From Glomus cerebriforme (Eukaryota > Glomeromycota > Glomeromycetes > Glomerales > Glomeraceae): a DNA stretch of 30,285 bases. The stretch is from the NCBI GenBank assembly GCA_003550305.1, contig QKYT01000023.1, positions 56,599 through 86,883 on the forward strand, written 5' to 3'. Below are positions 1 to 9,038 of this stretch, in pieces (positions within the stretch are counted from its first letter, which is position 1; every line of letters begins with the position of its first letter). Under the pieces are notes generated by a model. That model was not told where the DNA came from. It saw only the letters and a program-made list of their open reading frames with translations, and made no database searches. The position numbers were made by a program, and so were the translations under genes.

Positions 1-890
1 GCACATTCTCTCAATGTTACTTTTGAGTTTTCTGGAAATTCTGCTGGGACTGCAAGAACAAAAAGCACTTGATAATTATATTCAATACCTGGCCAGCGAG
101 TGGTCACAGTCTTTTTAACTTGCTACATAGAAAAAACGATTATTAAAAGAAAGATATTATTTTTTAAAGAAAACTAATCATTATGGAATTTCCTATTCAA
201 CGTATTATGTTCTATTTTTAATAATCACCTCTCCTATGATGTTTTTTTTTTAAAAAAATATATTAGCATTATTTCAAATTATTTATATGATAAAATATTA
301 TTATTATTTACCCATTTTGATAAAATAATCAGTAATAACTTTTTTATATGTTAGCTTCGCCGGAAGAAAAGGTTCATCTGTTTTTTTATCACACAAATGC
401 AATTTAAATAATTCAACAGGGTTTTCTTCTTTTTGTTCAGATATTTTAGTTAATGCTGGGAATCCCCAACATTCAACTTTTTCAAGATTTTTATCATATT
501 TTAAGACTGTATTTGTTTTTAATTTTTCCATTTGATCCCAATATTCGATATTTTCAGAATTATCATCATATTTTGGGACTGTTGTATTTATTTGATCTTG
601 TTCGGGCCATTCATCATTGGTTGCAACTATAGCAGGATTTGATATATGTGCGAATGAAAATCCCTATTATGAGAATTATAAAAACGGTTAAATTAAATTT
701 AAAAGAAATTAAAGAAATTCAAAAATTTGAATTACCGAATAAGTTGTACCGAAATCTTTTAGAATCACAAATAATATTAAATGCGTGAAAAGCAATATAC
801 AAATTTAAATATTGAATTTTTGAGGAAATACTTAGCAAATATAAACATTAACAATTTTTTATTACCTATACCAACGACAACACGAAACAT
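1..890 (-). CDS. HSPA12-like Hsp70-family ATPase, copy A (5' part; 3' end outside window)
   Basis: This is the first five exons of an Hsp70/actin-fold ATPase gene: 866-890 (ATG at 890), 736-755, 312-663, a 5-nt exon 229-233, and 122 down to the window edge. All introns are GT-AG, and the joined frame stays open. Exon 2 carries the phosphate-1 loop DFGTTYSG. The last visible exon encodes the segment with TVTTRWPG and VPAEF that is shared by all copies here. Copy A starts MFRVVVGI, whereas the other copies start with D-I-R, D-V-R or similar, so its N-terminus has diverged. Exon 3 contains an in-frame 72-bp tandem duplication that repeats the (N)TTV-KYD / NTV-KYD motif. The microexon reads GAGAG rather than GAAAG. 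The ATPase phosphate-2 and adenosine motifs would lie beyond the left edge, so integrity of the whole gene cannot be judged. Confidence 0.88.
460..610 (-). repeat. In-frame 72-bp tandem duplication inside copy A exon 3
   Basis: On the + strand the string catattttaagactgt (495-510) recurs as catattttgggactgt (567-582), offset by exactly 72 bp (24 codons). At protein level this repeats a motif of the form N-T-V-x-K-Y-D followed by E-x-V/I-E-x-W. All other copies have this motif once. Boundaries are approximate because the two units have diverged. Confidence 0.75.
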
Positions 891-1269
891 TTTTTTTTTA
901 AAAAAAAAAATGAAAAAATTTAGAAAAATTCATTTATCTATTTTGGCAACAATGAGACAAGAAAGGTTACTTACTTTTCTAATTTATATTTTAACTTTGT
1001 AATACAAACTTTAAAGGTAGGTGATAATAAACGTAATTTTTAATTATGCAAAATTAGCAATCACTTATCATCATATTATTCATGTATCATGCGTTTGTGC
1101 ATTATCAGTTATAGGAAAGAATTTTCTTTTTTTTTTAATGTTTAATTATGCACTTAAAGCAGCGCATCTATATCAAGTTTGTAACCATGTAGATCACGTG
1201 AAAGAAATTTAATGAAAATTAAGATAATTTATTAAATACATAAATGATTATTTTGATAGATTTCGCAAC
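891..1269. other. Intergenic spacer, copy A promoter side / copy B 3' side
   Basis: The open frames seen here on the plus strand have no recognisable domain and fall in biased AT-rich sequence, so I call no gene. The minus-strand heptamer TATAAAT at 982-988, about 95 bp upstream of the copy A ATG, is a candidate TATA box. Confidence 0.5.
1228..1233 (-). terminator. Candidate poly(A) signal of copy B
   Basis: AATAAA on the minus strand lies about 37-42 bp after the copy B stop codon. This is a normal position for a eukaryotic polyadenylation signal. In DNA this AT-rich the hexamer is common, so the call is modest. Confidence 0.4.
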
Positions 1270-3573
1270 CTAAAATTCTAATTCAAAAGTAGTATTGTAT
1301 TCTTGGTTATTATATTTATTCTTTGCGTACGCCATAATTTCCATTTCACCAAAACATAATTCAAAGTAAACAAGTCTGTTTTTTCCGAGATGAGTATCTG
1401 GTAATTCAGTAACAAATTCACCTAATTTCGTTACATCTTCATCATCACAATATTTTACATTATCTTTTTGGGTTATTAATAATTGGAAAAGCATAGAATT
1501 TTGTTCGCTATATAATAGAATTTTTTAAAAAAAAGTAAGTTTCAAATATTAACTTAATATATTAAATGATAAAGTTAATGATGATACCTGTATTCTGGAC
1601 AGTAGGTTTCAGAAAATCTTTCATTAACTTCAACTATTGTTCCTTTCTTAGCTAACAATTCAAAATATTGAACATAACCACTTGGCCTCTTCCTATGAAT
1701 TGAATCACTACTTTCATATTTCCTAAGACCAAACTTTCCATAATTATATTTTAATACCCTATTTTTAATATATTTTTTGTTGATTCCATATTTTACTGCC
1801 CCACGTACAATAGCAGCAATTGGTTGACGAGGTACTGAAATATGTCGAACTTGATGAGCAAATTCCTTTTTAATTCTTCTTTGTAAATATTTTGATTCAC
1901 TAAATCCTCCAACCAAAAACATGGCCGAACATGTATTATCAACTTCAAGTTGACCGTTAATTAACCTAATAATTTTGTCAATGACTGGATCAAACATTTT
2001 TTTAACATCTTCAAATTTAACTTCAATGATCCATTCACCATCCTCCAAATCCTCTCTTTCTTGTCCAGCGACGAAATTTTTCAATACTGGACATATTTGC
2101 TAAATACAAAATAAAATAATAATTTAATAGGAAAAAAAAAATAATAATGAAAAAAAACATATATATTATTATTATTTGAAATATTAACCTCCAAGTCCAA
2201 TTCATAATTCTCATATTCCTCTTCAACACCAGTAAAAGGCAATTTAGCATTTCTACCAAATTCATGTATCAAAAATTGATATTGCCCATAATGATTTGAT
2301 TTTAATCTGTTGATTGCAGATTCTCCCACTTTTGTTTTAAGAAAATTTATAAATTCTTGGTCGACGTAAGCCCCACCACAGAAATCTCCCGTTCTTATGG
2401 TTATTTCACCTAACTCATCTTTACTTAATAATCTACGAGTTGTCAAATCAACAGTTCCGCCACCACAATCGACAATCAAGAAAGATTCTAAATAAATTTA
2501 ATAAAATTATAACTTAATTCAATAATTTTGATTATAAAAGGAATATAAATTATACTTACTTCCGATAAAATCATCAAAATTTTCCGAAACAACATTCATA
2601 CAATATATGGCAGCTGCCTCGGCTGAAATAATATTAAATAAAAATATGATGTAGTTTTTTTTAGACAAATAAAAAAAATTTTTTCTTATTTCGAAATTTA
2701 ATAGTTCTTACGTTCAGTGGTAAACTGTAACTTGGAAGAACCTATGCTATTCGTCAAGTTAGCCTTGTATACACATTCTCTCATTATTCCTTTTGATTTT
2801 TCCGAAAATTCAGCAGGTACTGAAATAATTAAAAGCACTTGGGTCATAAAATCAATTCCAGGCCAGCGAGTGGTCACAGTCTCTTTAATTAGCTATATAT
2901 ATGTATATATTAAGAATAATGACGACTATTTTTTTTTAAAAAAAAGATGAATAATGTATGTTTTAATCACCTCTCCTGTAATAGTAAAAAAAAATTTGGA
3001 TTTGTTAACTGCACTTTAGATTACTTATATGATCAATAAAAATTTTATCTTTATTACTTACCCATTTCCCGAAGATAATCGGTAATAGCTTTCTTATAAC
3101 TTAAATTAGGCGGAAGGTAAGGTTTCTCTGCTTCTGGCAAATCACCCAAATGTAATTTAAATAATTCAACTGGTTTTGTCGAAGAATTTTTTTCTTTTCG
3201 TTTTGGTTTTTTGGCTAATGCTGGATATCCCCAACATTCAACTTCATTAAAATTACTATCATAATGTAAGACTGTATTTGTTTTCATATGTCCTATTTGT
3301 TTCGGCCAAACATCATTAGTTATAATCTCAGGATTTGTTACATGGGCGTATGCGAATCCCTGTGATGAATAGAGAAAAAAATAATTCGAGATCATAATGA
3401 TAAAAGGTCGTATAGCGATTTATTTAAAAGAATTAAATTTATTTGATTTACCGAGTAAGTTGTGCCGAAATCTATAAATAAAATAAAATAAGTATGCAGT
3501 GATATAAATCAATTTTTTTTTTACAAATTTATTTACCTATAGCAACGACAACACGAATATCATTATCAGACAT
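1270..3573 (-). CDS. HSPA12-like Hsp70-family ATPase, copy B
   Basis: Nine exons: 3537-3573, 3452-3471, 3062-3359, microexon 2971-2975 (GAGAG), 2712-2892, 2560-2622, 2189-2487, 1588-2099 and 1270-1507. They join into an open frame of 1653 nt (550 residues). ATPase motifs in order are DFGTTYSG (about residue 13), VDCGGGTVDLTT (about 207) and FLVGGFSESKYLQ (about 362), the phosphate-1, phosphate-2 and adenosine elements of Hsp70 proteins. The C-terminus (about 470-550) is a beta-rich segment with FGEMEI. There is no J-domain, signal peptide or EEVD tail. B alone has an intron between DLE and QICP (2100-2188) and another near residue 471 (1508-1587). An ATP-dependent chaperone or sensor role is expected from the family, but its substrate is unknown. 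The nearest characterised relatives are HSPA12A/B. Confidence 0.93.
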
Positions 3574-3643
3574 AATTTTGTTCGATATATGATTATATGT
3601 ATATTATGAATATATATGTTTTTTTTAAAGGTTGTGATTCAAC

Positions 3644-3651
3644 TTTATATA
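3644..3651 (-). promoter_or_regulatory. Candidate TATA box of copy B
   Basis: TATATAAA on the minus strand lies about 71 bp upstream of the copy B ATG. That is the same distance at which copies E-H carry a conserved TATA element. Confidence 0.45.
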
Positions 3652-4054
3652 CTATATTTAAAATATTAAGTTGAAAATGGAAGATTACCTAAATTTTCGA
3701 AATGAACCTCTATTTATAAGAAATATCGTCATTATACCAGTTCCTTACTAGGAAATAATCAGCATTTTATTTGTAATAAAAAACTACAAGGAAAAGATTT
3801 ACGGTTACTGCGGTCCGAATAAATTTTTTATAAGCTTGTTCAATTTTGATTTGTTTACATTTATAACTTTATTTGAGTTTACGAATAATATTACAACAGT
3901 AGATTTTACTTTGTAATTTTTTAATTACCAGTCTCATTTCTTTTAAAAAATAATTTAATTTAAATAATTATAAAACAATTTTTTGATAAAAGAATTATGA
4001 TAAAAATAAATAAATATTGCTAATCAATAAAATATCTATATAAAGAATAATATT
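3652..4054. other. Intergenic spacer between copies C and B
   Basis: Distal promoter side of copy B and 3' flank of copy C. I see AT-rich sequence with no open frame of interest and no Hsp70 remnants. Confidence 0.5.
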
Positions 4055-6332
4055 CTAGAGTAAAAATTCAAAGGTTGCATTTGTTGTTTTTCCTAGCTGA
4101 TTTCTTGCATAAGCACGAATTTCCATTTGACCAAATGTTAACGTGAATTTTATTGTTCTCTGAAAGCCGAGATGTGGATCCGGAAAATCTAATCTTAATT
4201 CTCCTACTTTTTTCATTCCAGGCTCATCACAATAAGTTGCTTCACTAGCAGTTGTCGAATATACTTCTATTGAAATTTCTGTTTGATTTGCATAGCTAGG
4301 ATGCAATTCTAGTCCAAATTCTTGATCAACATCAACTTCTCGACCTTTTTCAACTAAACGTCTAAATTTAAAGATTCTATCATGCGTTTGACGTCTTTCC
4401 GGTGGGTCACCAGGTTTCCTATAAATTTAATTAAAAATATTAATTTTCGAACCTTTTCTAAAAGCACTTTCAAAAAGAAAAAAAATTCATACCATAGTGG
4501 AGCCAATTCAATACCATAAGTCAATGGTAGCGTTCTGGACTTAATTTTCTTCATATTAAGACCATATTCAAGCGCTGTTGAAATTCGTAATATATAATTT
4601 AGAACTTATAAATATCATGTCGAAATAAATGATTTTATAATTACCTCCTCTGACAATGGCAGCCATTGGTTGAGATGGTACACAAATATTATTGTTTTTG
4701 ACATCATTTGAAAATTCTTCTTTAATTCTTTTTTGTAAATATTTAGATTCGCTAAAACCTCCGACTAAGAACATAGCAGAAATGGTACCACCCCGATTAA
4801 GTTGATCACGTATTAATTTAATAATCTTTTTAACTACAGGATCAAACATTCTTTTAACTTCTTCAAAAGAAACTTCTATGATCCATTCATCTTCTTCCAA
4901 TTGATCTAATTTATCACCAGTAACATACTGCTTCATAACTGGACAAACATCATCTAAATCCAATTCATAAGATTTATATTCTTCCTTAACTCCCGTAAAC
5001 AACAACTTTACTTTTTTACAAAAGTCTTGAACCATATATTGTAGCTGTCCATAATGATTATCTTGAAGCACTCTCATAACCGAAGGTCCTACTTTTGTTC
5101 CAACAAAAGCAAGAAATTGTCTATCAACATAAAGTCCTCCACAAAATCCACCTGTCCTAATTGTTTTTTCTCCCAATCTGTCATTAGCTAATAGCTGTCG
5201 TGTGGTTAAATCCACTGTACCGCCTCCGCAGTCAACAATTAAAAAGTTGGCTAATCAAAATTGATTGTGTGAATAAGTTTATATTTTGAAAATTAAACAA
5301 AACATAATTAATAAAAAAAAGTTACTTACTTCCCACAATATCTAAAGTATGCTCCTTTAACACTTTCATACAATGTACAGCTTTTTTGGAGAAAAAAATT
5401 TAGGTTAATTCGAAATAATAAATGGTTTGTAATGAAAATTGCTTACCAGCTGCCTCAGCTATTAAATAAAAATTAATCAATTAATAAAGTAATTAAAATT
5501 AAAAAAAAAATGTTAATCTTGAAGTAAACTTACGTTCAGTAGTTAATTGTAATTTTTCAGAGTTCTTTGTGGCAATTAAACCTGCCTGATGAACGCATTC
5601 TCTCATTATTGCCTTTGCTTGATCGGAGAATTCTGCAGGAACTGTTACTATAACCAAAACTTGTTCCAAGAACTTTACATTTGGCCATCGAGTATTTATT
5701 GTCTCCTTGATAAGCTATTTATAAAAAATTAATAATAAAATGAAAAAATTAATCGTAACAAAAAAAAACACCACATTTAAATATATGCAAAATGATTTAC
5801 TTTTCCCATCGATTTCAAATAATCAGTGATGGCTTTTTTATGATTTATTCCTTTAGGTAATTCAGGTTTTTCATTTTCAGGCATGTTACCTAAATGTAAT
5901 TTGAAATGCTCTATTGGTTTTGGAGCAGGTTGATTTTTTGATTTTGCTTTACTTCGTTTAGGTTTTTTAGCTAACGCTGGATAACCCCATTCTTCAACAG
6001 TTTTAAATTTTGGATCATATTGTAAGACTGTATTTGTTTTTAATGGACCGATTTGTTCAGGCCAAGTATCGTTTGTAATAATTTCACTATTTACTTTATG
6101 TGCGTAGGCAAATCCCTAAAATTTTGCGATGATTTAGCAAAAATTCAATAATTTGAGATAAGGTTATTAAATAAGTAACTCACAGAATATGTTGTTCCAA
6201 AATCTATATGAAAAAAAAATTTAATTTTTTAGTTGTTTTTTTTAGTAATAGTATTTGAAATAAAGAAAAAGACCGATTTTTGTGATAACTACCAATCGAA
6301 ATTACAACACGAACATCATCCATCCAAGTCAT
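4055..6332 (-). CDS. HSPA12-like Hsp70-family ATPase, copy C
   Basis: Nine exons: 6293-6332 (starts MTWMDDVRVVISI), 6184-6203, 5801-6115, 5534-5714, a 12-nt exon 5447-5458, 5330-5380, 4645-5250, 4493-4574 and 4055-4418. The joined frame is 1671 nt (556 residues). It has DFGTT, VDCGGGTVDLTT and FLVGGFSESKYLQ as in the other copies. Its structure is the most different in the array. The 5-nt microexon seen elsewhere is not separate: ATG-GGA-AAA reads straight through at the end of exon 3. Extra introns interrupt E-A-A|A, R-G|A and L-W|K-P-G-D. The C-terminal segment (GELRLDFPD, then RTIKFTLTFG and EIRAYARN) resembles the last strands of an Hsp70 substrate-binding beta domain. The lid helices are absent. 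Confidence 0.93.
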
Positions 6333-6602
6333 AATTTGATTCTTTTATGAAAAAAAAATCTAATAAATTCGAAGTGTTATATTAAAGGAGAATAAAAATG
6401 GAGAAAAGAAAATTTTTATAATTGATAAATAAAATAAATATATTAAGTCTATTATATAAATGTAAAGCACTTTCACACTCTTTCAAATCACATTTTTTTT
6501 AATTATCACATTTGACAATTTCTTTATTTTGTTTCAATTTTAACCCTTGCATCGCTTAAACGAAAAAAGGGACTGTGTCACATTATACCCGATATTAAAA
6601 AT

Positions 6603-6619
6603 AAAAGCGGCCCGCTTTT
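6603..6619. repeat. Short GC-rich palindrome in AT-rich spacer
   Basis: Two 8-bp arms, aaaagcgg and ccgctttt, are perfect inverted repeats around one base. The GC core stands out in this AT-rich spacer. It could be a dyad operator-like site or a remnant of an inverted-repeat element. Confidence 0.5.
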
Positions 6620-6899
6620 GTTTATTTTATTTTCATTAGAATTCTACTAATTAGAACAAGTGTACTACAACATTCAATTTTAACCGGAATCAATTGTCCG
6701 TTTTCAATATTTTAATCGTCACGCCACGTTTCAAATAATGATTTTTTGAATAATCACCCTCTTAACTTTTCCTAAGATAGTAAAATTACAAAGATGATTT
6801 TTGTAACACAAAATACACAATTAAAAAATATGCAAAAAGAAAATTCTAACATATTTACACAACATTAGCATTATTATGTTGTTTGTTGTATCCTCTCTG

Positions 6900-6919
6900 A
6901 ATCAATCAATCAATCAATA
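6900..6919. repeat. (AATC)n microsatellite
   Basis: About five tandem units of a 4-bp AATC repeat lie in the spacer upstream of gene D. Confidence 0.8.
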
Positions 6920-7120
6920 GAAAAAAAAATACAAGATTTTCACGCGGAATTGAATTTCATTCAACTCCGTTATAAAATTCTGATAAGGAATATTAGAATA
7001 TAAAAATAGTTCTTTTTATAGATTTTCGTTTGTATTAAATTTTTTTTTTTTTTTAAGAAAAGATAAAAATTTTCCTAAATAAAACGAATAAATTTATAAT
7101 TTTCGAGATTTCTTTACGAA

Positions 7121-8884
7121 ATGGCAGAACCTACTCATATGGATTTTGATCCTCATTCTGGAAATAACCAAAGTAACCAGACAGTTGCTTTAAAGGATAT
7201 CAAAGCTACTTTTGATAAATTTTTTAGTGATCCAAATTACTTAAAATATAGTCCTGATGAAATTTCGACAAACCTTTGTAGTCTTTTGGAAGGAATTAAT
7301 AAGGCTGATAATAATAACCAAAGTAAACAAGAAATGAAAGAAGTCAATAATAATATACAGAGAAATCTTCCTGGAGATGCAACAACTATTCCACTTATTC
7401 CACCTATTCCAAGTACCCAAAATTCGCAAATAGTCGATCCCGATACACATATGGAATCCGTGGAATCCGAACACGAAACTGAAAAACAGTCTAAAAATAA
7501 AAAGGAGAAAACTGATAAGGAATCAAAAGAATCAAAGGAATTGAAAGAATTGAAAGAAAAAGAAAAAGAATTGAAAGCAGAATTAAAAAAATTAAATAAG
7601 GAACGTGACCAACTTAAAGAAAGTTATACGAAAGAAATTAAAACTTTGAATAAAAAAATTGAAGATAATGATAAAGAATGGACTCAACAGTTTAATAGTA
7701 TTAATAATATTGCGAACCAATTAAATAATGACAAATTAAGACTTGAACAGGGTATTAATGCTTGGAGAGAAAGGCATGATCATTTGGACGAACAACTGAA
7801 AAATAAAAGGAAGGAATATAGTGAGCTTTATAAAAAGAATGAAGAATTAAGAAATGAAGCTTCTCTATATCAATCAGCTTTAGGAGATGCTAAGAATTAT
7901 CGTTTGGGTGATAATGACGCTAATAACCCTACTCAACTTACAAAAGAGATTGAAATTATACAAGATAAGATCAATGAATTCTGCAAAATAAAGGGAGGTG
8001 TCGAATTAAATGAACAAAATCTAACATCACTTTTTTCGGGAAAATTCAAATGTAAATATGAAGGAGATAAAGTTCTTACTAAAGCTGCTTTACAACATTT
8101 AATTATTGATACTATTTTGGAGAGAACTAATGATTATATAAGGAAAGGATCACAACAATCAAATGAAAATAATGACAACAAAATCAAAAACAAATATCTT
8201 GAATTAGATCTTTTGAATTCAACAAATGCTTATTTGTTTAGGTTAATGACGCTAATTAAATGCCGAGATGGTACAGACGAAGTAAGTTTTGCAGCACCAA
8301 AAAAAATTCGTCAGCTTGTCTATGCAGTGCTTGGAGATCGTGGATTTGGATTAAACAGTGATAAGAAAGAACATGAATTCGTTCAGGAACTCAAAGAAGA
8401 AATTATTGTGCTGATGAATAACTATCGTACAATAAAAAAAGTTGATAAAAAAAAGGAAAATGAAGATATGATAGCAGACATTATTAGAAGTGTTATCAAA
8501 ATGTTCATTTTTCGTATAAATGTTTTAGAACCACCGGGTGAAGTTAAGTGGATTTCTAAAGATACAAAAGTAGATCCGACAATAATGGAAGTAGGAAATT
8601 TGGAGGATGACAATTATGACGATTGGATTGTAAATTTATGTAGCTTTCCATTAATAGCTGTAAATTTGAAATCAGAAACAGATCGTAAAGTCCTTGTTCC
8701 TGCAAAAATTATGGCGATTAAAGTTGAACATAAATCATCCGTCGGTGCTAAGGTTAGAAATTTTTGGAAACCAGAAACTAAAAATCCCGGCAAACCACAA
8801 CAACCAGAAGTCAATGAACCTGGAAAACCGGTTAAAAAGAATTCTATGGATTCACAAAGTCAAAATAACTACCCTTATTTCTGA
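7121..8884 (+). CDS. Coiled-coil protein of unknown function (gene D)
   Basis: Single uninterrupted exon, 587 residues, ATG after a poly(T)-rich leader. Residues 1-115 are polar and probably flexible, with an IPLIPPIP stretch near 90. Residues about 120-255 are dense in E, K and L with heptad spacing, a long coiled coil (for example KELKELKEKEKELKAELKKL). Residues about 270-530 form a mixed helical region without a motif I can name, containing short landmarks such as AVLGDRGFGL. The tail (about 545-587) is rich in P, K and N and probably disordered. There is no signal peptide, membrane segment or cysteine cluster. It lies opposite in strand to, and inside, the Hsp70-like array, and has no similarity to it. 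A structural or scaffold role is possible from the coiled coil, but I do not recognise the family. Having no intron sets it apart from its neighbours. Confidence 0.85.
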   Translation: MAEPTHMDFDPHSGNNQSNQTVALKDIKATFDKFFSDPNYLKYSPDEISTNLCSLLEGINKADNNNQSKQEMKEVNNNIQRNLPGDATTIPLIPPIPSTQNSQIVDPDTHMESVESEHETEKQSKNKKEKTDKESKESKELKELKEKEKELKAELKKLNKERDQLKESYTKEIKTLNKKIEDNDKEWTQQFNSINNIANQLNNDKLRLEQGINAWRERHDHLDEQLKNKRKEYSELYKKNEELRNEASLYQSALGDAKNYRLGDNDANNPTQLTKEIEIIQDKINEFCKIKGGVELNEQNLTSLFSGKFKCKYEGDKVLTKAALQHLIIDTILERTNDYIRKGSQQSNENNDNKIKNKYLELDLLNSTNAYLFRLMTLIKCRDGTDEVSFAAPKKIRQLVYAVLGDRGFGLNSDKKEHEFVQELKEEIIVLMNNYRTIKKVDKKKENEDMIADIIRSVIKMFIFRINVLEPPGEVKWISKDTKVDPTIMEVGNLEDDNYDDWIVNLCSFPLIAVNLKSETDRKVLVPAKIMAIKVEHKSSVGAKVRNFWKPETKNPGKPQQPEVNEPGKPVKKNSMDSQSQNNYPYF

Positions 8885-8991
8885 AAGGCGAAAAATTAAA
8901 CTGGAATTAAAAAAAAAAATATATAAAATATGTAGGATTTTCTAATAGATTTAACTTTATTTAAATATTTTAATTTGTAAGCTTTGATATT

Positions 8992-8997
8992 AATAAA
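8992..8997 (+). terminator. Candidate poly(A) signal of gene D
   Basis: AATAAA lies about 108 bp after the gene D stop codon, in the 154-bp convergent gap between D and copy E. An AATAAA for copy E occurs on the other strand at 8956-8961, so the two 3' ends probably overlap. Confidence 0.4.
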
Positions 8998-9038
8998 TTT
9001 TTAAACCGGCGGCAATTATAAATAAATAAAATGATCAG

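Larger units (their letters stand above)
6333..7120. promoter_or_regulatory. Shared divergent 5' region of copy C and gene D
   Basis: 789 bp separate the ATG of copy C (minus) from that of gene D (plus), so both promoters must lie here. The region holds a compact palindrome at 6603-6619 (aaaagcgg c ccgctttt), an (AATC)n run at about 6900-6919 and a poly(T) tract just upstream of gene D (around 7039-7053). I see no coding remnant. Confidence 0.5.

Noticed and set aside
781..1212. Two short plus-strand open frames of 73 and 63 codons
   Set aside because: The first overlaps exon 1 of copy A on the other strand, and both have the composition of AT-rich spacer with no motif.
2035..2265. 76-codon minus-strand frame inside copy B
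   Set aside because: It reads through the private intron 2100-2188 in a different frame; the spliced frame joins DLE to QICP and keeps the family sequence.
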